Assembly: GCA_037176885.1 (NCBI GenBank)
Contig: JAWWNJ010000024.1
Coordinates: 2,108,001-2,172,000, forward strand
Reading direction: 5' to 3'
Length of the DNA: 64,000 nt
Origin: Favolaschia claudopus
Taxonomy: Eukaryota; Basidiomycota; Agaricomycetes; Agaricales; Mycenaceae
The position numbers and the translations under genes were made by a program. The notes under the pieces were generated by a model. That model ran no database searches and was not told the origin of the DNA. It saw nothing but the letters and a program-made list of their open reading frames with translations. The first letter of the stretch is position 1. Each line of letters begins with the position of its first letter. Shown piece by piece: positions 11,706 through 23,936 of this stretch.

Positions 11706-13174
11706 CTACAACGACTTGGTGTTGCTGATATCCATTTTCAGGTCGTAATTCGGGGATGGTACCGCTTGTACTCCTTCCCCGCCATACCAGCGCAACAAAT
11801 CCAGTAATTCATCCCACGTCCCACTCAACAGCTCGACACAGCTCATATCAATTGTAATCTGACGCCCTTCAGGTATCCCGCTAAGAATCTCCTCCAGCTC
11901 GTATGGGTGAATCGGTACACCGCTGCATTTGATTCGAGACAAGTATTCCCAGCCTCGAATCGGGATCAAGTCACCAAGGCTTATTGTCCACAGACTGCCA
12001 CTGATGTACTCGTTCACTTCGAGGGAGCGCAAGCTCTCCGTATCCACAAGCGGCTCGAGAAGCGAGAACAGCGTCGCCCAGGTATCCATCCTCGGCGGTG
12101 GATTTGGAATTTGCATTCCCGTCCCGAAGTTTATGTTGACCGGCGGCAAGCAATTCACCTCCAGGATCTGCAAGTTAGAAACCAGCGAACGCAGCTGTTT
12201 GTCTTGCGCAATGGTCGGCGGCGGAATTTCCACGCTGACCGGGCAGCTCAACCTGAGAGAGAGCGCAGCGAGGGAGACGCCGGCACTCTCGAGAGGGCGG
12301 ACAACAGGGTGATAGGCAATGTGAGGGTGGGGAATGCGGAGAGAGCAGTGCTGGGTGATGGGAGACCTGTGCAAGATGGATCTGACCAGCCTATAGATAA
12401 GGAACGTTGGGTGGAGCGAAGCACAGATTGGTAGTGGGAAGTCGCGTGGAACTCATCCGGCTTATACCACCCCTCGAGGCGAAGAACCCGCGGCCGGTTG
12501 CTTTCGCTGCAAAGTTCGAACCGTCGGGCGTGCGGCATCGCGGCTATGACGGTAGCAACGCGAGCGGCAAACGACTCCGAGAGAAGCAACGATACCTGTG
12601 CATCGAATGCCCGGCGAAGATACTGGTGCGCTGTCCGAAGCAGCCCGCAATACCGGAGGGTCTTCTTTTCTATTTCGTCCGATTTCGTCTCCCCTTGATC
12701 TTCCTCCTGTGGGAACAAGCGATCCGCAGCTCTCACCCAGAACTGTCTATCCTGCCATAGCTCCTCCGCATCGGCGCCGTGCAAGAGCCAACTGAGATGC
12801 ATCGTAGCATTGTATCGCACCACCTTTGCGAACGCAGACAAGTCGTTGGCATATATCGGATCCAAACGGTCGATGGAGAGTCGTACGCTCCGCACACCGT
12901 TACGAATGGTGGGATGGGAAGCGACGCTTTCCAATTTGCTGAGGCTATCCGGCGAGATACCGAGGTCCAGATGAATGATGAGCAGCTCTGAGCTGACTTC
13001 GCAGAAGCGGGCGCAGGTCAAGCGCAGACTCTGAACAACCGCAACGTGACCACTTTCGCGACTCTGGTCCCGCAAAGCTGTGTAGCAGAAGTCTCCGGGC
13101 GCACCGATTGGACTGGGCAAGACCTCTTCAAAGATTTTGAGGAGCAACTCGTCCGGGATATCCAAAATGTTCAT
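11706..13174 (-). pseudogene. F-box-like paralogue of the 1235 gene, frameshifted
   Basis: Nearly collinear with the intact 486-residue protein at 1235-2695 but inverted. It starts MNILDIPDELLLKIFEEVLP (F-box) and ends LLSGTWDELLDLLRWYGGEG...MDISNTKSL. The frame changes near 12281-12295: the intact copy reads GCCCTCCATACCGCCGGCG, whereas this copy reads GCCCTCTCGAGAGTGCCGG, two bases longer. The first open frame therefore ends at SLRSLSG and the second carries SAGVSLAALSLRLSCP onward. No intron boundary fits. Function is presumably lost unless two shorter proteins are made. Confidence 0.7.
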
Positions 13175-13838
13175 CCTGAGGAATTCAGAGATCGAGCGGT
13201 GAGAAGTTGGTTTAGAAGAGAGGTTGAAGGAGTTTCTTCACGTCAGTCTTCACGGGAATCGTCGGTATAAGGCAAGCTAGAGGCAAGTAGGGCCCAGGAG
13301 TCCAGGACCGGGGAAGGAGCAACTAAAGTAGTGTGAGCCGTCGTGGCAAGGAAAGTATAGTGCTTCGCTGAATAAGAATTACGGACTGAGTTTTATGGCG
13401 GCCAGGCGGCTGCCCAGGCGGGGGGAGTCAGTCAATAAGTACACGGACATCACCTGGGTGATGGATGTCGTCGAGACGAAAGAGGGAGCATGACACAAGC
13501 ATGACACAAGCACGACACAGCATTCTTCGATCCGGCGCCTACGGCAACATCACCCGCGGGCCGCTGCCAGTGATCTCGCCTAGTTTCCGGCATGTTCATT
13601 TCCTGAGCCGGCCGGCATGTTCAACTTCTGTGTGGCGCAACCGTGGTAAACGAATGCGGGTTGCAGCAATTCGTTGATAATTGGGAAACAATACCTTCTC
13701 TGAAACAAAGGAAACGCATTGTACTTGTGGCCGAAGGCGACAAGCAAAACAATAGTGGGTTTCCTTAGTGAGCGAATGAAAAATGTGACTGTTCCCAAAC
13801 CCACAATACTGAGAAGGACGCAGACGACTACAAGTACA
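13175..13838. other. intergenic spacer
   Basis: No gene seen. It contains two copies of CGGCATGTTCA at about 13588-13625; the longer word GCCGGCATGTTCAACTT recurs at about 17337. Meaning unknown. Confidence 0.4.
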
Positions 13839-15107
13839 TTAATAGCCCATACTCTCGTATCTCTGGGACGGAGGATAGTCCTTCCGAATTAAATTCATCG
13901 CTGATTGAGCTAAATAGCTGATCGTGCCTTTCTTCTCCCAAGTCGGCGCTTTCAGCTTCTCCGGTCCCATATTTTCCACAATCTTGTCGAATTCTTTCAA
14001 AGACTCTTGAGGCTCTGGACGGTCGCTCGGGTTGCTGCTTGTCATACGATCCGCGACTGGTCGGAAAGTTTTCAGAGCGGGATAGGTCTGGTGTTGAAAC
14101 TGCCACTCAGCGGGAATCAAGGCATTGATTGAAAACATACGTCGATTAATTTGTGCATCGTCAAGCCCAATTGGAATACATCGACTTTGAAGGGATTGTA
14201 GGGCACTGTTAACGATAGTTCCGGAATGGTCTTGAAAGTACGGAGGGTGCCGGTAGTCAAGGCGGAATCCTTGCCTTCGGGAAAGTACATCGACAACCCA
14301 AAATCAATGTAGTAATATTTGACGGGCCCCACCGTGCACCGGTGGTTCCAGGAAAATATTCCGGGAAACCCTGTGTGTGACCTTTGAGTGAAGAAGTGCG
14401 ATCCAGCCGGTACGACACGGGATTCCTCCATCATGAGATTTTGAGGGGCAATGTCGCTGGAACATCGTCGACAATCGCCAAATGAAAGGGATACAACTTA
14501 CTAATGAACCACATGATTGTCGTGCATAAATTGAAGACCCTGAATGCGTTGGAACACAGTCGTAGACATTATTGAGTTGATGACTTACCTCTAGTAGTTT
14601 TTGCATGGCCTCCACAAACTCAGCGCGGCAATGAAAAGATGGATGGTTGAACCGTCGCGTGTAAGGCATCACCATCAGTGAAAACTCGTTATCAGGCGGC
14701 ACCGGTACGATATCTAGCAGTGGAATTGTGTGATTCCGAGGATCCTCGATACCCAAAAGATACTGAATGATCTTAATCTCGTCCGAATCTGTAGGGACTC
14801 TTTTCAAGACGACCTTGCGACCATCGTGAATGCGGACGGCATCGAGAACATCCTGTTTCTATCGGGAATGAGAATCAATTGCACCTCCGAGTCGAACCAG
14901 ACGAAAACCTACAAAACAAGGTAGATGATCCTCCGGGTGAGTGACCTCAGCGCCGGGTACCATCCATGAGGGAGACCAATCAGGATGATATCGTGGTCGG
15001 AGTTGATACCCGACTGAGAGCAAGAATGGTTGAAGCTCAACCCACTTCTTTTCATTTTCGTACCAAGGGCGGGGTACTGACTCCTCAGAGGTAGTATCTA
15101 GCGGCAT
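13839..15107 (-). CDS. protein kinase-like protein, copy B, intact
   Basis: Five exons splice without a break. The N-terminal segment contains RPWYENEKKWVELQPFLL and PSWMVPGAE. Next come KQDVLDAVRIHDGRKVVLKRV (N-lobe Lys), LLDIVPVPPDNEFSLMVMPY (hinge), GLQFMHDNHVVHYDIAPQNL (catalytic loop, HYD in place of HRD, with Asp and Asn kept) and YYYIDFGLSMYF (DFG). The C-lobe includes NPFKVDVFQLGLTMHKLID and the end is SQRYESMGY. Key residues for phosphotransfer look complete, so it is probably an active Ser/Thr-type kinase; substrate unknown. The start at 15107 (MPLDTTSEES) is chosen because it precedes the conserved RPWY segment. Divergent from the 15408 gene, repeating the arrangement of copy A. 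Confidence 0.8.
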
Positions 15108-15407
15108 TGTGGGCGTCGTGGTGGCTCTTGAGTTGTGGGCTTCTGACCGGTATTTTCTGGGAGGCCGGTGTGCAAAAGAAGTTTGATGCAGTATTCTGGC
15201 ACCTTCGAGTCGTGTTCGAAGCAAACTCGTAACAACACAAGAATCCTCATGTTCCTACGCAAACTGATGAGAGCTTCAAGTTCATTGTTTATTGCAATTG
15301 TCTTGTACCGTACTGCCTCTCGGCGCCTACCCAGGTAACCAGCCTGACGTTGGTTAAATAAGCGCATCGGCTTTGTGGGCGCATCTAACCACCTTTCTCT
15401 GACCACG

Positions 15408-16835
15408 ATGCAATCCTCCGCAAGAATCTATGTACGGTGAATTTGTCCACCATATGCTCTGTCGTTCACCTTCCCATCAAGGAACTCACATCGGTGGAGA
15501 AAAAAAGCTTTGAAAATTACATAAATGGCCTTATTCAGCACCTCTACACCGAACCCAATCCCGAACTTCAAAAGAATGTCATGGCAGCACTGAGAAGGTG
15601 CGTGATTTCTGCGCAGACTTGTTCACGCCGTCACTGACTCTGCCGTCGCAGTGCGCTGGATCAGCTGAAGAACTACCGCACTCCCGATCGACTTTCCTTG
15701 AAGAATGTTGCTAGATTTATATTTGGAAAAGCACAAGGGCCACTGAGAGAGTATCTTGACGAACTCTGGATGGAATATGAAGTGAGTATCTTCTGCTCTT
15801 CTGACCCTCCATTCTGAACGTTTCTCCCTTCCCAGGCAAAGTCCAAGGCGCTGAAAGAGGAAAAACAACCGAATGCGTAAGTGGTTGGACCCGAATAATT
15901 GTCTATGAGTTGCACTGCTAGTACAGACGCGGAAACGGTTCAGCCCCGCCGCCGCCGCCGCCCTTTCCCGCCAGGTAAATTGAAGCCGAACACAGCCGCT
16001 TTTCTCTCTCTCTCTCGGTTCTAACGGGCTGCAAACCAGACACCGTCGGTCCTCGATAGCTTCACCGCCGTACCCTCAGCGAGTTTCTATGTGGAACACC
16101 TTCCCACAAGTTCACGACACTCGAAGGTTCTCGGATTTCGAGAGGTAAGTCTCCAATTCATGTGTGAGAACGAATCATTGAAGCACAGGTATATAACAGG
16201 TGTGTCTTCCGGTTTTGCTTCTGCACGGAACTGACTGCAATACCAACTAGCCATGAGTATCACCGACGTCATTACCAACGGTCACTTTTTTTAATCCAAG
16301 TTATAAGCAATAGAACTCACGTCACTCTCATTTTCACAGGAAATTTCAGGATGTTCCTCAGCTGAATATTGGGTACGATAACGCAGGCACTTGGAACGCG
16401 ACACCCTATCTTATGTGAGCAAACCAATCTACGCCTTTTCGATTGGCCGCTCATCTTTCCTAGCAAAAGTGAAGGTGGACGGTAGGTAACTTCCATCATC
16501 CAACTTGTTCTCAGCCTCACTGGACCGGTGATGTAGCCTTAATCCTGATGAATGGGCAACCCCAACTGCATCCCAATCGTCCCTATTCAGACCGGACGGT
16601 TACCACCACCCACCTCCACCGCAGTGAGTAGCCATCATGATCCAACCCTTGATCCAGGAGCCAACGTTAACGGCTGATATCATCTAGCCACTGCCACAAA
16701 CTGAAGCCTCGAGGACCCACGAAGATAGTGCAGAACCGTGAGTCTGGCCGGGATTGGTTCGGGCACGAGATCGCCCGCGATGTTGGCGAGGGTTCGCACG
16801 GGCCGTGGCGACCGCTCGGGGCCTGGCCTGTTTAG
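15408..16835 (+). CDS. unrecognised protein with helical N-domain and Pro-rich tail, copy B
   Basis: Starts MQSSARIY; an intron (GTACGG...AAG) leads into ELTSVEKKSFENYINGLIQH, then an intron at the same place as in copy A, then SALDQLKNYRTPDRLSLKNV and FIFGKAQGPLREYLDELWMEYE. The tail is built from very small exons, includes a polyproline run (near 15940-15965, CCGCCGCCG repeats) and can be read to end ESGRDWFGHEIARDVGEG...LGAWPV at 16835. Alternative 3' splicing to about 17163 is possible. No known domain is recognised. A conserved charged helical domain plus a fast-changing disordered tail suggests a protein-interaction role, but that is inference only. Confidence 0.5.
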
Positions 16836-17471
16836 ATGGATATGTTTTTCTTCAAGTTGTGTTCTCCACCTCTGTCGGTTATCGCGATTTATATACCCTA
16901 CTGTACTTGATACAACTCACCGGATCATTGGCACCTCTCAGTGGATCATCGGCATATGCCTACGCGTCGTTTTTCATGAAGTTGCATCTCTCGCATAATA
17001 TTTTACTAGCTTACCGCTGACTCCGGCCATAATCTTTCTTTCTGTCTCCCTCTCCTCTGCAGACAAGCACCAGCATGGCGATCCTTTTCCTCCCTATCGC
17101 ATCAACCAACCCAAATCCTGCCCCCCGCCCCCACAAGATTTCCCTGTATGTTTCTCTACTTAGTTTATCCCTCCATTTACGATAAAATACGGATCCTTAC
17201 TTACACGTAGCTTATGATTCCTTAGATACAACCGTAGTGTACTATCGCGTAGCCCACGGGCCAGATACGATAACAGTAGAACATCAAATCAAATCAAATC
17301 AAATCAAATCTGGTGGCGATCGGATCTCGGGCTGTGCCGGCATGTTCAACTTTTGGTTAGTTTTCAGTTGAGACGATGATTTTTCAAAGCTTGTATATGA
17401 AGCGAAAGAGATTTGATGAGTAGCAACAAATCCATACAGTCAAACAACACTTTCTTGCAGATTCTCCTATG
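16836..17471. other. intergenic with a TCAAA microsatellite
   Basis: Spacer between two converging genes. A short tandem run of ATCAAATCAAATC lies at about 17283-17311. Otherwise nothing recognisable apart from a possible 3' exon near 17061-17163. Confidence 0.5.
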
Positions 17472-20400
17472 TCAGTTGGCGATAGTGCCTGTTAATCGAA
17501 TATCGCGACTGCTGGCACCAATGGAGATGGTGGTGGTGCCCGTCACCACGTCCCATCCTATAATTGAGTAGCTTGTAAGATAAATCCTCAAAAATCAAAA
17601 CGGGAAAACAGACGTTGGTTTGCGACATTCCAAGTCGAAAAGTCGAACCTCGACAAGGTCATGCTCACGCTAGCGCTTTGGCCGGCACCAACAAAGACGC
17701 TATCGAAGCCTTTGAGGTTCTTGGGCGCAGAACTTGCAGAGGATGGGAATGTTAGATATAGTTGAGGAACCTAAGAGTCGAAGACGAATGACACGATGCA
17801 GAACCTGTTTTATGAATGACTGTACCTCGTTACCGGCCAATGTGCCGTTGTTGTGGACGGTGAAAGACACGGTGACAACGGGGTCGTGTAACCTGTAGCC
17901 TGAGGTGTGAGAAAGCTCACCAACAAGTCCTATTTTCTTACCAAGGATCTAAGGAAGACCCGGCACCAGACTGCCTTGTCCCACCCGCGGTCGAACCGGA
18001 AATCGTCAGTCCGAAATAAGTAAATGTCGTGTATGATAGACCAAAGCCGAATTCGAATCGGGGCGCGATATTGGCCTGTTAACAGGATTTCAGTTACAAA
18101 ACAATATAAGATTGAGCTTTCCGATCTAACCTGGTCGAAGTGGCGATAGTCAATAAAGATTCCCTCGGTATATTGTATAGGCGTAATCGATCCAGCCTGA
18201 TTCATGGTGACTTGTGCGGAATAGTCGCTGATGCTCTTTCCGATTGTGTAAGGAAGACGGCCACTGAGTTGGATGATAAGCAAAGAACGTGGTGAGGATC
18301 CAAGTCCCGAACCTTGGGTTGTAAGCTCCATAGAGGACATCCACAAGACCGTTCCCTGTAGTAGTCTGTCAAATACAAATCTTTGATGAGGGAGTGTTCA
18401 TACCAGCCTCCTGTCCAGGTAGACCGCTCCAAACCTACAGACTTGAATTACTGAACATGCGCGCGGAAGCAGTGCAGACTTACAACAGCAGTGACTGCGT
18501 TCTGTTTAGCGAACCGAGAAAGAAACAATCGAGCAGAGGAAAACTTGCCATTCGTGTTCCCAACCCAAGCTTCCATATTGATAGGCCCAACGGAATTCAC
18601 GACCACGATCGTATTTTTGTTGACAGCAGCGACGGCAGCAACCAAAGCGTCCTAGCTCAAGCGTTCATTTCCAGGCACATCTCAGACAGAGAGAACGCAC
18701 CCCATTATGCCAAGCAGAGAGGCTGTTTCTATCACCAGCATTACCTTCTACAGTAATATATCCTTCGCCGCTGTCCGCTAATGAAAATCAATTATTTTCT
18801 CAGTCAGAAGAAGTGAGGGTTTATGGCAAAACAAATTACCTGTGATGAAGACGAAGGCGACGTCCTTGCCGGTTGCGGCGGTTCTTGCGGCATTGAGGTC
18901 GGTGTCACTCGTGGAGGAGGTCACCACAGTTCCATCGGTGGAAGAGCGATTCTTGATTGCGTCCAGGGGCTGAAGGGAAATTAGTTAGAATTTTCATGCG
19001 GTGAGCAACAACGCACCGCAGTGAGGTACGGGAAATTTGCAGTGCTGAGATCAAGCTAAGTAAAAGCAAACGCGATTTCGTTGAACTTCTTACCCGCTTC
19101 CCCAACCTATATAATGATAGTCAGATATGCACTGAATATGTTAGCACGGAATAGTCACCGACTGCAAGAACCCCATCATCGCCTCCCCGATCCGAATATC
19201 TTACCAAGTCAAGTGAGAGTGAGAAACATAACAATTCCATGTAGAACACTCGAAGCCTACCCATTGATCCCTCTCGATGAAGTTCCTGCTCCATTCCCAA
19301 CAATTCCAATAGTCTTCGGAGCCTTCAACGGCAAAGCCGAGTTCGTGTTTTTGAGGAGCACAGTCGATGCAGCACCGATCTGTCGAATGAGCCTGTATAA
19401 AGACCTAATCAGTAGCTGGGAGGTTAGTTCACCGAGAGCACACTCACGTCGCGTGGTTAGATTGCACATTAACATGCTGGTTGAACGAAGAGCCCGTATT
19501 CCACGCGTCGAAGTTGACAGCGGGGAACCCAGAGTCTTGGCCGACGAGGTACCATGCAGCCAAGATTCGGGTTGCCATGTCCTGGAATGAATTTTCAGGG
19601 GAAGGCACAACGAGAGACCGAAGATGAGCTTTAATTACACTGATTCGTGTTTGCGAAACGGCGCCGGAATTGACTGCAGCAGTCTAGGAGAGCCAGCCTT
19701 CAGTGAGCGAATAATGTCCTTGGATGAGCCTCCTCACGAGATTCGAGCCGAAGTACGAAGTGCCAGAGTTGGCGCTAACGTCGCCCGGCATAGTCATCTG
19801 CAAGATAACGCGTTGGCTACAGCTATTTCTGTTGGCTGTTCGAGACGCACATCGAGCCCTGCATTGATCGAAAGCGTGGAATGTGTTGCCCACCAGTCGG
19901 ACACGACATCTGGATGATAAAGTTTCTAATCAGCCCACAACCACCACAACCAGGGAGCGAGTTGGCAGCAAAGCTCGACGTACACCCCTGGAACCCGAAC
20001 TCAGTTTTCAAAACACCGTTCAGCATCTTGTCGTTCTCGCATGCAAATGACGAGTTGACTGAATATTTCTTCGATCAGTGTCTTCCGCATTAAATAGGAA
20101 ACAGGATGAGATACGCACTCTGGTCTACAATCGTGAAGAACCGACGTGAGCGGAGGTATCGAGGAGGGGAAAGTCGACGCAACTGTAGCTGCACCTGTAA
20201 AGAGAGATATCTCAGCGGTGTTTCGAACACTTCAACGGAAATGCGAACATGACGGAGGCGACGTTGGCTTGAACGCTCCTCAAGAACTAAACCCACCATT
20301 CAGTAAATGTGCTCAAAAAACCGATAAATGGAAACCTACCGGAAGCGCATATAATTCATGTTGCTAATCCAATACCCAATACATTTGCGATCGAATATCG

Positions 20401-21977
20401 AAAAATCAATGGGAACGCACCGTTCTAGTGAACCAAGAGTCGGCGTTTTTTCATCAAAGGTCAAACAAAAAACGAACCGGTCATCAACAATCGACGAACT
20501 CATGTCGCGGAAGTGTTCTTGTTCACTGATCGTCTCTGAATTACTACTGATTTTGCACGAGCCAGGAAAGAAACTCACTTATTGATATAATGCTTCGCGC
20601 TAGCTTGTACGCCGGCTGATTGCAGTCCAGTAATCGTCTATCAAGCGAGATCAGCAAAATCAATAAAAGAAAGCCCGCCAGGTAGTTGACCTGGAATGCT
20701 CCCTCGCTGGAGACTCTCTCAGCACCGCATGAGACGTGACAAAGCGGGGGAGACTCACCCAGAGAGATACGGGTCCCCACCGAAGCTTTGGCACACGAGT
20801 TCACTCAAAGTACTGATTGATCACGATTGTCACTCACCCTTCCCAATTTCTCCCAGCCGCTGGCGCTCGCATCAAATTCCTTCAACCCGCGTTCATCACA
20901 TAGATCGAAAGTTTAAAAAAGAAAAGAACGAACATCATCGGCCCAAGCGCGACGTGTACACCTTTGCCTTTGAATTCTTGACCCATAGCGACGCCGCGTT
21001 GGTTCATCAGCGTGCGATTAAATCTGCGAAGATGGGCCTCCTCGTTCACATTGATGGAAACGAGAAAGAGAGAGAAACACACGTAGCAGCCACGTTGATA
21101 GCGCTTCACAATCAAATCAATTCGAAATAAGCCAATATTGAACAACAGCAAAACCGAACGACGTACGCAGGGAACACGGAATTGAAATCCGTATCTCTCA
21201 CTCCAACAGGACTGTCTTCGAGACAGAAGCCGGGGAACGAGATGGATGAGATGGAGGGAGTGTTACCGACGCAGTGGCCTGTCCAAGTATCAACATTCAT
21301 TCATCTTCTTTTACGAAGAAAAAATAGGATAGATTGAGATTGTAAACGCACCAACTTCCCAACCGACACCTGTAGCGAGGTTGACTTTGTCTTGGGTGGA
21401 CATCTTCGCAACAGCAGCTTTGGCTTTGACGTAGGCAGCGGCCCATTGCGGGGAGATATTCACTGGGTCTGAGTTAATCACGAACTTCGAGAAAGGTAAT
21501 AGCTTGTGCTTACGGATTGTACCGGACGGAGCTGATCCGCTTGAAGTTGTCGTAGAACTTGTGGAGCTCGTCGAGCGGCTGGAAGTAGACGAGGTGGTGG
21601 TTGTGGTGGTTGCCGTGCCCGGGAGACATTGGGAGTAATCTTCCGAATGGCGCGCCATGAACAAGAATATAGAACAAAATAAAGCGATGGAGCCACGTAC
21701 AAGGATTCGAATACGTGCAGACCCCCTCCGAGCAAGTTGTTGGACCGGTCCTGGGAGTCTCATTCGATTATATTTCTATGTTTGATAGAATTGGAGCGTA
21801 ATACCATCCCATACCACCGCTGATCCACAAATGATCAATATAGGCGACACTCAAATTATTGGAAGACGAAGCGACTCACCATTGACCATACAGCCCCGCC
21901 TGCGCCGACACCAAGTGGCACGCTAACAATTGCGCTCCGAAGACCACGCCGAGACCGAGACCGAAGGATAACCGCAT
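17472..21977 (-). CDS. secreted beta-glucosidase, GH3 with N-terminal CBM1
   Basis: Many short introns. The start at 21977 gives a secretion signal ([18 protein letters not shown]...SAQA). Then a CBM1 spliced from three exons: YGQCGGMGWTGPTTC ... YYSQCLPG, followed by a Thr/Ser linker ([16 protein letters not shown]). GH3 motifs in order: [53 protein letters not shown] with the catalytic Asp in [41 protein letters not shown], and a C-terminal FnIII-like domain ([28 protein letters not shown]). It ends [15 protein letters not shown]. It should hydrolyse cellobiose and short beta-glucans outside the cell, anchored to cellulose by CBM1. All junctions checked keep frame, so it looks functional. 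Confidence 0.88.
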
Positions 21978-22951
21978 ATCGACGACAACGTCGGACTATC
22001 AAGAGGAAAGTGGTTTTACTTTTATGTTCAGCGGATAATTTCCGGAATACGCGTCCTGTGGTTGTGTTGGAAGCCGATGTAGAGCCGACGAGAATGGAGT
22101 CTAATGGGCGCGTGAGGGAGATTTGGCTCAGAAGTTCCAAGCCACTCACTTTGGTCTTCTATTGGATCCGTGCCCGGCGTGCGTCGATGTCGTGTCGCCA
22201 AATGCTCGGGAAGTTTCGTCTCATAATTTCAAAGTCTTCTTCGAATGCGACTCAAGAGGAGTTACTTAGCTAGTAGAAAAATGAATAAAAAAAGTGAATA
22301 AAAAACAAGGACGTACAACGCGCAAAATTCTCAAGACGACAGCAACTGGGTATCGTATCGCCTTAGATTCCAATGAGAGTTGAAAATCGTCGTTTGGGCC
22401 AGGGATTCACCAAGGATGCTCCTGAAATCAGTACCCGATGTCCAACCGCACGGAAGTTTTTGAAGCTCACTTACAGCGCTTCTACTCGGCGAGCGACTGT
22501 ACGAAGGCATAGTTACAGAAGAAGGAAGCGCTTGTAAAAAGCCTTTGTTTGCCCGGCGACTCGGAGCCGTCATAAGAAGTCCATGTGAGATGAATGCCAA
22601 GAGACTATTGCGGGGGGGATTCTAACAGAGCCGCAGCGAGTTACAAGCGTCGGGATTGACTCGGAGGGTGGACAGTGGAAGTGAGCCGTGAGGAGGAGAA
22701 GACACGTCGGCCGAATCCGAGCCGCTTGGCCATCACAAGTGGTTGTGGCTGTGACGGAGCCTGGGAAGATGCCGGCAAGGCGGCTCGAGGCTTCCGATTT
22801 GAGTCGGACTGCCTGACCTCGGAGAATGCGGTTCCCAGTGAGCAGAGGCGGTCCAAGGTCTGATGGAGTACGCGAATGTCTCAGAAAGAGAGAGTAGACG
22901 TTCCGGAGAACATGCGAGACGAGCAAGGTCCGCTAATAGGTACTCTGTTTT
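21978..22951. other. 5' region of the beta-glucosidase gene
   Basis: Presumed promoter of the minus-strand GH3 gene. No convincing TATA box or second gene was recognised; open stretches on minus lack motifs. Confidence 0.4.
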
Positions 22952-22959
22952 GCGGGGAG

Positions 22960-23928
22960 TAGTGTTTTCCGGGTCGGGTCGGGCCGCAAAGCCCGGGCTT
23001 GGGTCGGGTCTGTGGCGGTGTAGGGTCGGGTCGGGCTTGAAAACCCGGGCTTGGGTCGCGACCCGGGTCGGGTGTTGCAGAAAATTAAAGCTCAAAGAAA
23101 AAGTGAGGAAATGTATGGAGTTGGTATGGAGTGGTTGATGCAACATACCTTTTATGTTTTTGGGTGGAAATTATGACACAGACTTCCAAAATACGCCCGA
23201 ATACACTGTTTTGAGGTTATTTTGATGGTACTTCCCAATTTGGTAATAGGCTTGATGGACGTTGGCGGCGGCGTACACGAGTGTTTGACAACACGGCTGT
23301 TCGGAACACTTTCTAAACATGATACTATCCTAACCCGTGATGTGTCCTCGCCCCGTGAAGTGAACTTTTTGTTGATCCTCGCCCCGTTTTCCCTCTCCGG
23401 TACTCCAAAAAAATCCAATGACAGATCTTCATACATTTTAAGCCCTTGTATTAATTTTGAGAGCCATACGTTGCCTGTAGCGGACGAAACAAATTAAAAA
23501 AGGATGTTTTTGTGACATTTTGTGACCCTGCCAAACGCCTGCCAAAAACGAGTTCACTTCGTGTCCCCACCTCGGAAGGTTCATCCTCCCCGCCGCACTC
23601 ACTCATAAATCCCAAAAATATGCAAGAATATGTACTATATGTAGCTATATATACCCTTCAATGCCGAGCAAAAAATACGTGGAATTTGCAACAATATGGA
23701 CCTAGATCAGTTGCGAGGACACATCACGGGTTAGGATAGTAGAGACTTGATTTGATGTTGCTGGTCACCTTCGGCATCGCAAATCAGGCGATTTGAATTA
23801 CCTGCCGAGGCCCGGGTCGGAGACCCGGGCCGCGGGTCAACGAACATCCCCCGACCCGACCCTCCAGGTCGGGTCGGGTCGGGCATGGGTCGGGTCTAGG
23901 GTCTTCGACCCGACCCGGCAAAACACTA
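22960..23928. mobile_element. hAT-like MITE, non-autonomous, 8-bp TSD
   Basis: The left end TAGTGTTTTCCGGGTCGGGT at 22960 mirrors the right end ...CCCGACCCGGCAAAACACTA finishing at 23928. The element is flanked on both sides by GCGGGGAG (22952-22959 and 23929-23936), an 8-bp target-site duplication as made by hAT-superfamily transposases. The interior near both ends is packed with CCGGGTCGGGT motifs. It has no transposase gene. Without its nested insertion it would be about 550 bp. Confidence 0.85.
23325..23739. mobile_element. TA-flanked MITE nested in the hAT-like element
   Basis: A perfect 27-bp inverted repeat (starting CTATCCTAACCCGTGATGTG, ending CACATCACGGGTTAGGATAG) bounds 415 bp. 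The dinucleotide TA flanks it at 23323-23324 and 23740-23741, as expected for Tc1/mariner-type insertion. No transposase is encoded. It must be younger than the surrounding hAT-like element. Confidence 0.8.
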
Positions 23929-23936
23929 GCGGGGAG

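Noticed and set aside
22733..23146. 137-codon minus frame across the G-rich repeat
   Set aside because: The frame spans the end of the hAT-like MITE and its flank; repeated GGGTCGGG gives artificial openness.
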